64,000 nt of DNA from Epiperipatus broadwayi (GCA_028023455.1 JAQFVV010006312.1:1302001-1366000), one strand, 5' to 3'. Shown: positions 13,433 through 24,590, counted from the stretch's first letter. Notes: generated by a model from the letters alone, not told the origin. Numbers and translations: made by a program.

Positions 13433-14380
13433 TAAGTTCCAGATATAAGAATGCCTGTATTTCAAATCATAAATAACTGAATATATAATTTTTTCTAAAC
13501 AGCAATAAATGAAATAGAATTCTGCTATGTTACTATAAATATGTACGTTTGCTTTTCTGCCTAATGGCAATTAAACAACATTACTATAGTTATTATGATG
13601 CAATGAATTGCAGCATTAATTTTTTATATGATGTTAAGATAAAACGTGTATCAAAATAATAAAGTTAGGTTTGTAAGGCTATATATAAAGAGGCTAACTG
13701 ATCTTATAAACATTTTCGGCTCTAACATGTTTCTTACATATGTATAATGCCATCAAGTGTTCTTTACAGTTTTCTCATTTCTCAAGTCAGTAAGAATTTG
13801 CCATTTTGTTAACATCCAGTCAGTGAAATGTTAACTTACATATATAGTCTCATTGTACATTGGTTAGCAAATCTGCCTTCTGTGATCTAAGGATCAAATG
13901 CAAATAAAAATTGGAAAAATTTTCTAAACAGTCTTAAGATTTTTTTCCAGGTAATTAATACATAGCCAAACCAAATAAATATCTTATTGATTTTATAAAT
14001 GGATATTTATTTATTCTTTAGAATTAAAAATGAGAAAGTAAAACTATAAATCCTCATTATCCTAGCACTTCATTATCTCAGTGAGTATTAATTTTCTCCA
14101 TTTTTCTCTGTAAAGTGACGTTGGCTAAATTTAAACTTCACACACACCATGTATATATGGAAATTTTCTAAATGTTAGACATAGAATCTAACATTTGCAT
14201 ATTTGACAAAATATTAGTGATCTTCATTATTATTATTTTTTGAAGCTTTCTTAGTGTCTGAGAAGACGTATTTAGTTGCATTGTGAAAAATATCATTGTT
14301 AGTATTTATCTTATGAAGTTAGGGTCATAATAAAAATTAATAATCAAAAGGAGTTCATAAAAGTTTGATTGGCATAACTG
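13433..14380. other. AT-rich non-coding DNA
   Basis: No gene or recurring repeat recognised in this stretch. Confidence 0.5.
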
Positions 14381-14445
14381 GCCTTCTGCCCCGCAATCTA
14401 AATTCTACCACTGCACCAAACCATGTAGGGCAGTGCTCCAATTAA
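14381..14445 (-). repeat. tRNA-like SINE fragment
   Basis: On the minus strand GGTTTGGTGCAGTGGTAGAA resembles a tRNA 5' half with an A box, followed by GATTGCGGGGCAGAAGG. Only a fragment remains, and no B box in good context is visible. Confidence 0.35.
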
Positions 14446-14455
14446 TGATTTTTAA

Positions 14456-14869
14456 TAATAGTGTTTTATATCATCATCATTATCAATCCACTGCAGGATG
14501 AAGGTCTCTCCAAGTTTAATCCATCTTCTCCGATCTTTAGCTTCTCTTCTCCACATCACCCCTGCACACTTTCTTATTTCATCCATCCATCTCACATGTA
14601 GTCTCTTTCTGGGTCTTTTACAATCTCTTAGAATCCAGTTTAAAATTTCAATTGACTATCTATTATCATCTCTTCTAACAATATGTCCAGCCCAACTCCA
14701 CTTCAATCTTTTAATTTTTTCAATGAGGTCAGTAACACCTGTTTGTTCTCTGACCCATACATTGTGTTTACGATCTCTTCTTGTTACTCCCAACATACAA
14801 AGTGTTGACCGGAAAGCGAACCCAGGCCGCTATGCTAACTGCTAGTCCACGCATGACTAATAGTGTTTT
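14456..14869 (-). mobile_element. intact chimeric SINE: tRNA-like head plus RTE-type 3' tail
   Basis: The element (14468-14857) is flanked by a perfect 12-bp duplication, TAATAGTGTTTT, at 14456-14467 and 14858-14869. On the minus strand the head contains an A-box-like GACTAGCAGTTAGCAT and a B-box-like GGGTTCGCTTTCC. The rest, from about 14797 down to 14468, matches the 3' end of the RTE retrotransposon at 42660-43003, including AGGTGTTACTGACCTCA, GGAGTTGGGCTGGACATATT and the TGATGATGAT terminal repeat. It is non-coding, presumably transcribed by Pol III from the head and copied by the RTE reverse transcriptase through the shared tail. A plus-strand frame over it is antisense to the RTE C-terminus. 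Confidence 0.88.
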
Positions 14870-15655
14870 TGTTTTTTTTTGTTTAGAGTTTAAGGAAGAA
14901 GCTGATATTTTTCTAACAAGACATAAAGACGGAAAAACTCTAATTTATTTAAAACTTAATATAGTACCCCCCCCCTTCATTATTTTTTAAAAATTTATAG
15001 GCAAGTTTCCATCAAGTGTATCAGTTTGAAAAAAGTATATAAGCAAGCAAAGTTAAGAAACTGGGCTATTTGTAGCAAAGATATAATGTGGTTATTGAGA
15101 GATCCAATTGTCAAAATTTTCTTTTTAAAACTTTTGCTTCAATAATTATCTGGGTTTTTTTTTTGAAGGAAAGATTATGGACAAATCAGTTAATAAACAA
15201 CAAATCATTAATTCTATTTGATTTTGGATAGTTGTAACCATTGTTGATAGATCTTACGTGAGATTTAATGATTTTTTTTTGCGTTTGAAGTTCTACCGTA
15301 GCGATTTCAACCTGTACTAAAGAAGGCTTTTAATACTAAACGTAAATATGTTGAGGCTTATGTTTTTAACGTATTAAATTATAATTTACTATTTATTGAT
15401 ATCTTTTTTATGAAATAAAAATAGTTACTCAAATCATTAATTTGTGTATGACTTTAAAATTTAAATCACATATGCATTCAACAAAAATCTGCAAACTATA
15501 AATAAAATAAAAATTAAATTTGAATAAATGGGGGGGGGGGGCATTTGATATATAGAACTTTTATTTACTTTTTTTAAAATAATGGTAGAAATAAAAATAA
15601 ATAATTTTAAAAAATCTTTTGCGTATTATATAAACTGTATTTTTTTTTTTTTTAG
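14870..15655 (+). other. presumed intron upstream of the 15.66-kb exon
   Basis: AT-rich sequence with runs of C (about 14967) and G (about 15531). It ends in a 13-base T run followed by AG at 15654-15655, a strong 3' splice acceptor for the following coding exon. No upstream partner exon could be identified in this window. Confidence 0.5.
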
Positions 15656-17419
15656 ACTAGAAAAAAGAAGATAATTCCTAGTGATAAATCTAGCGATTCA
15701 ACCAATCAATCGAAATTTGAAACTAATCAGCTCTACAGTGATTGCAAAAAGTCTGATGCACTAGATTTTAGCCTGATTACACACTCTGTTGAATTAAAAG
15801 ATGATAATCAATTCTCTTTTTATCCTATTTCAATTCCTCCAAGTGTAACTTCTAATGTAGTTGTCACTTCTGCAACCAGTCATCAACAATTTACTGATGT
15901 TAAATGTATATCTAATGCTAATACAGATTTGACAGGATCAACATCAGTTGTTACCATGACACATACAATTACAAGCTCAACTATAACCCAAGAATCATCA
16001 ACCTTAGTGAAACCTTCCACAACCTTATCAGAAAAACATATCCATTCTATCCAAACCCACTTCCCTTCGCAATCTCTGGTCACAAAACAAACTTCACCAT
16101 TAATATCTACTCATAGTTTGAAGTCAGAAAAGCATCCTGCCAAATTAGGTTCTCCTAAGCAACGTACCAAAAATACTTCAACAAAGACTTCATTAGCTTC
16201 AGAACCAGTTAAAACTCGTGTAACTGTAACTCATTCAGATAAAATATGTAGCAATTCATTAAAAATTGATTCTCCTACTTTAACACCCAAAGGGTCTGCA
16301 CGCAACATACCATCTAAATCAACAATTTTATCAATAGATGAAAATTCCAAAAAGAAATCACAAATTCCTGTTTATTATAATGCTTTAAGTCCTATAATTC
16401 CTGCTCGTAGCCCTAGGCGTTTGAAAGGAGAACCACGAACTGAACCACCAAATCTAAGAACTATGAATGTAACTCCACCTGCTAGTATTAAACGAAAACA
16501 GTATGCTTCTTCAAAAAGCACAACTACATCGAAAACATTAGATGAAGAAACTGGTGAGATAGCATTCACTAAAGCAGATGATTCAGAAACCAAAAATACA
16601 AAAATCATTGAAGTTCATGAAGAAACTCCAGTAAAAGAACAAACTTTGGATGCCAAATTAACATGTAAATCTTCAAGTGAGCCATTTCTTCTACTACCTT
16701 CTTCATCCTCTTGCCAAGAAAGTGAAGAAATAACTCTTTCTCACTCAGGAAAATTAAATATATTAAAAATGGAATTTCTAAGTACTGAAAGTCTCCCTCC
16801 AAAATCTTTAAGTTTGAAACCACCTGAAGAAAAATCAGAATCTGTTAGTTCAGCTTCTTCTGGAACTTTGCATGCAGCATCAACTGAACTAATCTCCATG
16901 GCCTCACCTACTGTTTTATTAGAAAAACAAACAGAAAAGGCTCAAATAACAAAGGAATATGCAGTACTATCTCCAAAAGGTTTAAGAATGTCAGGTAGTC
17001 CAAGTAGCATTCGTGCGTACTTATCTGCTTCTCGAGAATCATCTTTACAACTTTCACCTCCTGTTACTCCAAAGATTATGAGAAGATATCCTGAAGGAGA
17101 CAATTCATTAACCAAACCCAGTAAATTAAAAGACTTGTTTAAAAAAAAAAATAAAAAAAAGAAGCAATCAATGGGAACAGTAGAGGTACTCTGCCAACAA
17201 ACACTTCTTTTAGCCGCTGCAAGTCCAGAAATAAAAAGCAGTGACAATGAATATTCTTTAGAAGGAAGTGAAAGTAATCTTAAAGAACCATGTGATTCTG
17301 ATATAGAAAATGTTGAAATGTTAAGCAGAGATGAATGCCCAAGTCCTGAAAGTGATGTAGAGAAAAAACAGGAAAAACCTAAATCTAGTATTAGAAAATT
17401 TTTTCGGTTGAACAGATGA
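15656..17419 (+). CDS. terminal coding exon of an unrecognised Ser/Thr/Pro-rich protein
   Basis: The frame is open from the T13-AG acceptor at 15654-15655 to TGA at 17417-17419, 587 codons, and enters in phase 0; the first ATG inside (15929) is probably not the start. GC content and codon use are clearly higher-grade than the flanks. The protein has no hydrophobic or globular segment: it is rich in Ser, Thr, Pro and Lys and looks intrinsically disordered. SP/TP sites recur (SPIIPARSPRR near residue 245, LSPPVTPK near 470), typical of proline-directed kinase targets. A lysine cluster (LKDLFKKKNKKKKQ, about residues 488-502) could be a nuclear localisation or membrane-binding patch. It is followed by an acidic Ser/Glu-rich stretch and ends in a basic SSIRKFFRLNR tail. 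I do not recognise the family; catalytic or binding domains, if any, would be encoded upstream. Confidence 0.85.
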   Translation, partial: TRKKKIIPSDKSSDSTNQSKFETNQLYSDCKKSDALDFSLITHSVELKDDNQFSFYPISIPPSVTSNVVVTSATSHQQFTDVKCISNANTDLTGSTSVVTMTHTITSSTITQESSTLVKPSTTLSEKHIHSIQTHFPSQSLVTKQTSPLISTHSLKSEKHPAKLGSPKQRTKNTSTKTSLASEPVKTRVTVTHSDKICSNSLKIDSPTLTPKGSARNIPSKSTILSIDENSKKKSQIPVYYNALSPIIPARSPRRLKGEPRTEPPNLRTMNVTPPASIKRKQYASSKSTTTSKTLDEETGEIAFTKADDSETKNTKIIEVHEETPVKEQTLDAKLTCKSSSEPFLLLPSSSSCQESEEITLSHSGKLNILKMEFLSTESLPPKSLSLKPPEEKSESVSSASSGTLHAASTELISMASPTVLLEKQTEKAQITKEYAVLSPKGLRMSGSPSSIRAYLSASRESSLQLSPPVTPKIMRRYPEGDNSLTKPSKLKDLFKKKNKKKKQSMGTVEVLCQQTLLLAAASPEIKSSDNEYSLEGSESNLKEPCDSDIENVEMLSRDECPSPESDVEKKQEKPKSSIRKFFRLNR

Positions 17420-18600
17420 CTTACTCAGAGGAGTTAAATGAGCAATATATATATATACACATAAGGTATTTTATTAGACCAGCATCCTAGAAAAAGTAAA
17501 TTAAAATAAAGCTTTTTTATTTTCAGAACCTGTTGTCATTCAACTAACATACACTTGATAATTGTGGTGAATAGTGATCTTATGTGTGCCTCAAGGATGC
17601 ACCAGTATTTCAGTGAAAGAATTCTTTGGGAATATTGGATATACTAAGCAAGAATAGTAATACAATTTTGATGATTTATTGTGGAATATATCATGTATAG
17701 GACTTTTATTTTTTAATTTAGCAACAAATCTACAAAGACAGCTCTATAGTACTGCTCAAAATCTGGATGCAGTCCATTATATTTTTGCAGATATATTTTT
17801 GTTTTTAATTTTCTAACAATAGACTTACTTGAATTTATTTTTCTTTCTCAGAAACACCACAACCTGTAAAATATAAATTATCCATGAACTCTATGATGCT
17901 GGACTTTTTAAACTCCTTATATGTTTTTATATATATTGTATGTGCATAATATTAAATTAAACAGCACTAACTAACAAGTAATAGCAAATGGAGTAATAAA
18001 CTTCTCTACTTATAAGCACTGATTATATTAATGAAACTCCCTTTAATAAATATCAAAGTAATCTATGATATGAACTACTGAATTGAAATTCACTCTGATA
18101 AATATTTTTATTTATTCTGCTATCCATAAATTCATATATGAGAAATGAAGATAAGAGAGAAAATGATTTCTTTTTTATTTATAATATAGATTGCTTTGAT
18201 ATTTGATCCTTATTAGAATGTGTTGCATTAATAGAGCCAGTGCTTTAAAGTCAAAATTTATTGTTCTATATATCTATAACTTCTGTTCAATAAAAAAAAT
18301 TAAACTTTTATTTTCATATGGGACTTAGAGATTTATAAAGAATTAAGATATGTAGAGCTCATTATTTTAAATTAATGAATCAAAAATACCTTTGGAATTT
18401 TTTTTTATAGAGTCAAAATTGCAATAGAAATAAAAAACTACAATATTTTTTTACAATACAATCTACAAACCTTATCCAAAGATAACTGTTGGACTACATG
18501 TATTTTTAGTTTCCTTTATATATATATTTTTTGGCTGTAAATAGTATTTATATATGTGTACATTATAAATACATTTCTAATAAACATTTAGTAAATGCTA
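17420..18600 (+). other. 3' UTR of the 15.66-kb gene
   Basis: The AT-rich sequence directly follows the stop codon. Canonical AATAAA signals occur at 17505-17510, 18289-18294 and 18579-18584, so alternative polyadenylation is possible; the sequence alone does not decide which is used. No second ORF is present. Confidence 0.55.
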
Positions 18601-18859
18601 AAGAAAAAATTGCTTTTTTATATGTTTTCTTCTATTACAATATGCCATTGTAACAAATATGCCATCTTTCAGATCAGATCTAAATAGTCTATTAACATTA
18701 ATGAATATAATTATATGTAATGATTGCAATTATATGCTATATATTTAATTTAATTATTTTATAAATGTAAACATATTTCACATTTTATAACATAGTTCTA
18801 AATTTAAGATATTAATAAATTGAATTGCTATATTATTTCTTCTTTTTTTTTTTTTTGCA

Positions 18860-19030
18860 CTTTTTAAAAGTAATTTTATTTTGTTAACTGTTTCAGCTGA
18901 ACCTGCAACCTTCATCAGAAATCTGTACATATTTTATATTTCATTATATTATATTTCTCTATAATATGTCAATATATTAACTACACAGTTCAACTGAAAC
19001 AGGCTTCTTTTTAAAAAGTACAAATAAAGG
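18860..19030. repeat. inverted repeat with hammerhead-like core
   Basis: AACTGTTTCAGCTGAAC (about 18886-18902) returns inverted near 18986-19002 as GTTCAACTGAAACAG, and TTTTTAAAAG blocks flank both arms. On the minus strand CTGATGA (18918-18912) is followed 17 nt later by GAAAC (18894-18890). A cleavage-site GTT rather than GTC would follow, and the outer arms pair only weakly. It may be a decayed Penelope or retrozyme end. Confidence 0.35.
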
Positions 19031-20151
19031 AAATAGAATAGTATATTAAATTGAGCAATAATGTAAACATAACTTTTTTATTTATTATAAATTGAATTAA
19101 TATAATTTAATCTATAAATGTGGAATTCTGAGTAATTTACATATTTTACAATGAAAAATGCTGGCCCAATCAGAAATACATTCTAAAAGTTCATTTACTT
19201 TTGTCAAATATTTTTATTCCTGTAGTATATATGATTAAATAGAAGTTTTACATATATCTATAATAAATTGAGTTAAGAGAGTACTGTCTTTAACTAATAA
19301 TGATTTTGTGTTACCAATACTCTATTGTACTTACTCTAATTTATCTTCAGGTAATGAACTTAACATATATAATGTATGCAAAAAAAAATTAGAACATTAT
19401 TTTAATATTTACTTTGATTTATAATACAATGTAGTGTTGATTTCTTTTTCTTTTTTTCAGAATAAAATGACTCAGTTTTGACGACTGATGATCTATGCCA
19501 TATTAGGTACCTTTAACTTTGAAAATCAAAGAATGACTTTTTCTGTTGTTTTTTTTTAAATTCTTACATAGTACATAGAATAGTTTATGGATGCTTTCTT
19601 TTACATAGTTTAAAATATTTTTCTATTGTCACAACATAAAATAAATAAACAAATAGAAGAAAGTAAAGCAATAGAGGTAAAATAATAAAAATATGATAAA
19701 ATACAAACTCATCTTATGAAAAAATTGTTAGAGAATATTATCAATCCATTACAGACCAATAAATCTTCAAGTTTATTATAAACATCTTATCTACATTATT
19801 CTCTTTTTCATATTAGCAAAATTTCTTCTGCCATCCCCTCTACATGGTAAGTTAAATCTTTTAAAGTTGCAACTTTCCATCACTTGCCATATTATCTAGT
19901 AATTTGTCTAATCCAGCGTATTAATTCTTTCACTGATATCAGTAGTATCTATTTGTTCTTCTTATCATTATTTTCGCTTTCAATCTCTTTTTATTAATCC
20001 TAATATAAATTTTTCTATAATTGGATTCTAAGCTCTGAATAATATTATAACCAGATCTTTAAGTTAATACTGGAATAACAAACATTCTTTAAAGAAACTT
20101 TATTTTAAGCATATTCTTGTTTAATATTGAGATATTTTTGTCAAAGCATTC

Positions 20152-20277
20152 CAAGTTAAGTTTTTTTTTTTTTCATGTGTCAAAGATATTGGCTGAGAAG
20201 CAAACCCACAAACCTGGTACAACTGCTTGTAAGGCAGCTGTGGTGACCACTCGGCCACCAACGCTTGACAAGTTAAG
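20152..20277 (-). mobile_element. tRNA-derived SINE with 9-bp target duplication
   Basis: The SINE occupies 20161-20268 on the minus strand and is flanked by CAAGTTAAG on both sides (20152-20160 and 20269-20277). It begins TCAAGCGTTGG, has an A box (GGTGGCCGAGTGGTCACC), a B-box region (GGGTTTGCTTCTC) and a short tail GACACATGAAA followed by poly-A. It belongs to the same family as the copies at 31.0, 33.4 and 33.9 kb. The insertion lies inside the RTE and is therefore younger. Confidence 0.88.
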
Positions 20278-22629
20278 TTTTTTTATTTGATTTGTACAAA
20301 AGGATTTGTAATTTTTAACTTCTAATTTATTACAGCATTTTATTTCTTCTTTTAATTAAACAAAAAACATTACATATTAGACTTTTGAAATCTTTATTCT
20401 AATTGTTTGCTTTCATCTTATGTAATATTTGCTGCAGATCTTACAAACTGTTTGTAAAAATAATCCACCAGCTACAAAATTTAGATGACTTCAGTAACCT
20501 CAATTTATATTTATTCCTTTTGCTTCCTATTTTAATGTCTAAAGTATTTTTCATAGACTATTGCAAAATCTTTTTAAAAAGTGATTTACTGTAGTATTTC
20601 ATCATTATACTAATCTACTTAGTGTCACATGTAGATTAATCATTGCTATTGCACTTTGATAAATATTCTTTAATCTGTGATCATATCCTGTTTCTGTGTT
20701 ATGATTTGCCAAAGCTTTAGTCATGCTAATAAATGCTTTTAGAGATCAATTCTTTTCCTTTTGTAATCTGTAAGTTCAATGCAAAATAATAAGTCATATT
20801 TATTGAATAATCATTTAACTTGGATATGGTCTACTAATACTATAAGTACTTTTAAATTCCATTAATTACTTATGTTAGCTTGAGTCTAAAGTCTCTGTAA
20901 ATGATTTGTGATGATTGTAGAAAATGCTATATATATAATAAATATATCTCTAATTTCTAATACCCCCCCCCCCATCATTTTTCTTAAATATGCTATTATT
21001 ATTCATTGGCTAGATCTTTAATATATAAAAATTTTAGATGTAGCATGTTCATAAATAATTCTTTATGAACTTCTTTTAGAATATTATTCCATCTCATCAT
21101 TTAGAATATGTAATTAATATTAATGTTAATGTATATGCTAATTTATTTTTCTGTTTGTTTGTTTTTTTTTTTTGGTATTGTTCACTTCATGATGAATAAG
21201 CAATTGACTTTTTTTATTACTGAAATAACTTTCCTCCTAAGCTGTTCTTTTCTACAGTTTCTTTTTGTCATGTTAAAACTATATTTTTTAGATTTTCATT
21301 ATCTCTTTTCTGGATTATTTTATAAATTATTCGGTTTTTTCTAAATAATTATTTTAAAATATTGCATGTTTTACTTCTTTATATAAAAATCATCCTAACC
21401 TAACAGCTATGATGCAAAACAATCTAGTCAATGTTCTGCTTCACATGTTTTAATGCATTGGCAGAGTGGCAGTTCAGGACATATGCCCAATTATATCACT
21501 TCTGGCTTATACTTTTTGTAAATTCCCAAGCAATAAACAATTCAATTGGTTATTTAAAACTTTTTTCTTGTTGCTTTTTCCTGCATAGAATGCCTTGTTT
21601 CTATTAAAAAAATACTGTTGAACTGCTTATTTTTTGTTATCTATTTGTGTGTTTTTGGCAAAGTTGTACATATCAGTTCCTTTTTTTTGTTCTCATTCCA
21701 GTAAAAAAAAAAAAAAATCCAATAACATCAAGTTTCATTATTATAGATAAGAACTCTGTTTATAAATTTATTTTCATATTTTTAAAATATCAAATATTTA
21801 CTTTTAAAATGTTATCACTTAAAAGATTACATTATCTAACTAATAAATTGATATAAGCTAGTATATCATCAGTAAGTTATTTATCAGATCCTTATGGAAG
21901 AAAAATCCTAAGCCTGTTTATATTAGAAAAGTTTTCTACATTTGTCTAGTCTTGGCATAAAGTCCGAGTCATGATTTTTCAGAAAGATGTGTCAATTACT
22001 ACATACATATTCCTTATATAATATATATAAAATTAAATAAATATAATTAATAAGCAAGCTGCTAACATTAAAATTTGGGATTTATGGGATTTGAATTAAT
22101 GACGTTTGCTTCTGTTTTGTTTTTGAATGTAACAGCAGTTGAGGCAAGTTAAGGAATTAACTGAAAGTATTTCTGCAGATTGAAAGAATGTATGTAATAG
22201 TTTATTCCATTACATTTATTATTTTTATTGTTATTATATATATCATGCTATTAATTAGTTTGAATATACCTTCTATATTATCCAGCAAAAATGTATTTGA
22301 GAAGGAAAAATATGCATGTTTAAAATATGGATGACCACTATCATATAAACCATATCTTGACTTACTAAAGTACTCTTTTCATCTGTACACTCATAAGTAA
22401 TTCAATCAAAATTTAAATTATACTTGGTATATATATTTGCTTTCTTCACTTTTAAAAATGAAATCTTTTTTTGGAAATAATTATCTTTAGATGCCTTTTT
22501 AAAAATAAAGATATTTTATGATTTAAAATAAATTGTGAATTGTAACAAATTTCTATAGTGACTTTCCTAACAGCTTTTAGCTCTCTATGAATACATTTTA
22601 TATCAAATTTATTGCCTTACATTATTTGA

Positions 22630-22770
22630 TGCAGTGATTAAGTGACAAACTCTAAAGCTCGTGGTTCTGAATTGTGGCTTCTGCTCTGTCATTTCCAGTG
22701 TTCAAACTTATGAATTCTTCCGCAATGAAACCATTCAAGTATTTATTTATTAAATGTATTAATCCCATAA
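22630..22770 (+). repeat. tRNA-like SINE fragment, second family
   Basis: GCAGTGATTAAGTGACAAAC resembles an A-box half and TCGTGGTTCTGAATTGTGG a B-box half at tRNA-like spacing, followed by TTCTGCTCTGTCATTTCC. It differs from the CAAGCGTTGG family. The 3' limit is uncertain. Confidence 0.45.
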
Positions 22771-22860
22771 CAGCCTTGAAGTAATTATTTACTGCTGGAT
22801 AAAATATAATCTGACTCTGCTGTATTTGTTCTATCTTAGAAGTTTTTTCATTAGTTTATA

Positions 22861-23328
22861 ATATATATATGTGTTCTGCGCACAGTTAATGAAGCTATTA
22901 ATAAATTGTCAAAATTTTTACTGCCAAGCGCTTTCGGGACAGTCTACAGTCCCATATTCATGGCGAGTTATTCTGTTAATAACTGTAAAACTATGCAAAT
23001 TTTATGCAAATTTATATGCAGATGTTACGTGGACCATTTACGAGATAGGGAATAGCAGGCCTCTCTTCTGTTGATTGCCGATTGGTCAGCCGCAATGAAG
23101 TAAGCTTCCCTAACTTTACGTTTAGTGGCCTGCTATTCCCTATCTCATAAATGGTCCACGTAACATCTGCATATAAATTTGCATAAAATTTGCATAGTTT
23201 TACAGTTATTAACAGAATAACTCGCCATGAATATGGGACTGTAGACTGTCCCGAAAGTGCTTGGCAGTAAAAATTTTGACAATTTATTAATAGCTTCATT
23301 AACTGTGCGCAGAGCACATATATATATT
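22861..23328. mobile_element. near-perfect 200-bp palindrome, Penelope-like terminal inverted pair
   Basis: The left arm (22861-23061) and right arm (23127-23328) are inverted copies with only a handful of differences; 65 bp of unique sequence separates them. Reading outward in each arm one finds a GGGAC...GTCCC hairpin followed by GAAAGTGCTTGGC (GCGCTTGGC on the left), closely parallel to GAAAGTGCTAAGC after the Penelope-like ORF at 29.9 kb. I infer a head-to-head pair of Penelope-like ends inserted into the older RTE. Long ORFs on both strands are by-products of the symmetry. Confidence 0.7.
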
Positions 23329-23834
23329 AATTTATTTAAGCGTTAATGAAGTAAAATCTTAACTATTAGTTTATAATGCAAAATTTTTATTTATCTGTAT
23401 TCATCTATATCTTTTCTCACTTCTTTTATATGCAAATTTACCCACTTTATTTTCATTTTTCAAACGTTTTTCAATTCTTGAATTAAAATCTCCCATGATA
23501 ATTTTAGACATAGTATTCTGATGATCTTTTTTATTTCTTTAACAGAATTTATTGAGGCATAAATCTGAATTATTTGAGTTTGGAATCTTTCATTAATTTG
23601 AAGAATTAATCTTTTTTTTTTGCATAATGTACCATCCATTCCTGCAATCCTTTTCATCCATGTTTTATTTACAATAAATTCAACATGTAATTCCAATAGC
23701 ACTTATAGAAAACTATATGCTTATTTTTTAAATCAATTATTAATTCACCTTAGCAAAGTTGATAATGTCAAGGGTTTTTCCAAATTATGCATTTTTTCAT
23801 TATTTGAAAGGGGCCACAATGTTATAGATAGTTA

Positions 23835-23999
23835 AATATAAACTAATTATCAAGTTAAATCTTCAGTTCAAATCCTGGTGATTTTAGATCACCAATACAT
23901 GCACTGGCTGATGACTTTATATCTCCAAGAATAATAATCTAATTTTTTAGTGTAAATTTCCATATGATAAGTAAGTGTAAATAAATAGTCACAGACATT
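23835..23999 (+). repeat. tRNA-like fragment and AT-rich flank
   Basis: TTCAGTTCAAATCCTGGTG near 23866 resembles a tRNA B box, followed by GATTTTAGATCACC. The corresponding A box is weak. It may be a SINE remnant. Confidence 0.3.
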
Positions 24000-24172
24000 G
24001 AAAGATCACATGATTACCATCTCTTATGCTGGCACATAACTGTTATTAAACAGGCAAAATTCTCCACCAGCATCCATTACTCTGGTTGGCATGGGGTGGC
24101 ACTGCTGTATGGAGAGTTTTGCCTGTTTAATAACATTTATGTGCTAGCATAAGAGATGGTGGTCATGTGATG
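24000..24172. repeat. foldback of the hammerhead-motif repeat ends
   Basis: ATCACATGATTACCATCTCT at 24006 returns inverted as AGAGATGGTGGTCATGTGAT near 24145-24164, and AAACAGGCAAAATTCTCC returns inverted as GGAGAGTTTTGCCTGTTT. Only the outer blocks of the repeat family are present here. The full unit follows directly at 24173. Confidence 0.7.
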
Positions 24173-24590
24173 TTTAGTGGTTTAACACCAATCCTGCTTA
24201 ATAGGATAGTTGGTGGTTATGGTTGTTAAAGAGCCATAGATACCAATATATATGGGTGCTGAACTGAGTTCAGACCCATATGACTATATAAGCCATTCAT
24301 CTTAGATTGAAAATATTGTGTTTTTAATTTCATTCTCATAGTTTTGAAGTTAAATAGCGATAAAAGATGGCTGTTGGAGAGTTGCATTAGATTCTAAATT
24401 CTAGGCACAGTGCTCTCAGATCCAAGACTCCTTACTGACAAAGGCTACAAGCCAGAAATTAGTCTGGAAATATTGAATGAGTAGGCATTAGATGGGGATT
24501 TTATGCACAAGCCTTCTGGCATCCATTTATTACTCTGGTTGGCATAGGGTGGCACTGCTGTATGGAAAGTTTTGCTTGTTTAATAAGATT
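24173..24590 (+). mobile_element. hammerhead-motif repeat, copy 3 (plus, full unit)
   Basis: This is the best full-length unit: GGTTTAACACCAATCCTGCT at the left, GAACTGAGTTCAGACCCATA near 24264, GATGGCTGTTGGAGAGTTGC near 24366, the ribozyme-like core at 24416-24478, and a GGCACTGCTGTATGG...TTTTGC end near 24551-24575. It is about 420 bp, with no ORF or poly-A tail. Orientation is opposite to the 7.36-kb copy. Confidence 0.7.
24416..24478 (+). ncRNA. candidate hammerhead core with intact stem II
   Basis: CTGACAA (24435-24441) replaces CTGATGA, so the catalytic core is mutated, but stem II is perfect: GGCT (24443-24446), ACA loop, AGCC (24450-24453). GAAAT and TAGTC (GTC at 24462-24464) follow. 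Copies 1 and 2 keep the core but have lost stem II, so together the copies point to an ancestor with both. Confidence 0.5.

Larger units (their letters stand above)
19730..23840 (-). mobile_element. decayed RTE-clade non-LTR retrotransposon
   Basis: On the minus strand, an endonuclease remnant (about 23702-23460) translates as protein with VEFIVNKTW, RLILQINERFQTQ and IIQIYASINS, closely parallel to the better preserved RTE at 40.4 kb. Around 20600-20300 the reverse-transcriptase region can be followed through SHLNFVAGG (a mutated SHLxFADD) and LQQILHKM. The 3' end at about 19737-19760 carries the ATCAATCCATTACAGACC antisense terminus typical of the family. Many stops and frameshifts make it inactive. 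A SINE (20161-20268) and a large palindrome (22861-23328) are nested in it. Confidence 0.75.

Noticed and set aside
14498-14990. Plus-strand reading frames of 115 and 69 codons
   Set aside because: They run antisense over the RTE-derived tail and tRNA-like head of the SINE, so they are by-products of the element.
16375-17247. Minus-strand reading frames of 72-101 codons
   Set aside because: They are antisense shadows of the plus-strand coding exon.
22871-23317. Long reading frames on both strands with nearly identical translations
   Set aside because: They are mirror copies created by the palindrome, not a gene pair.
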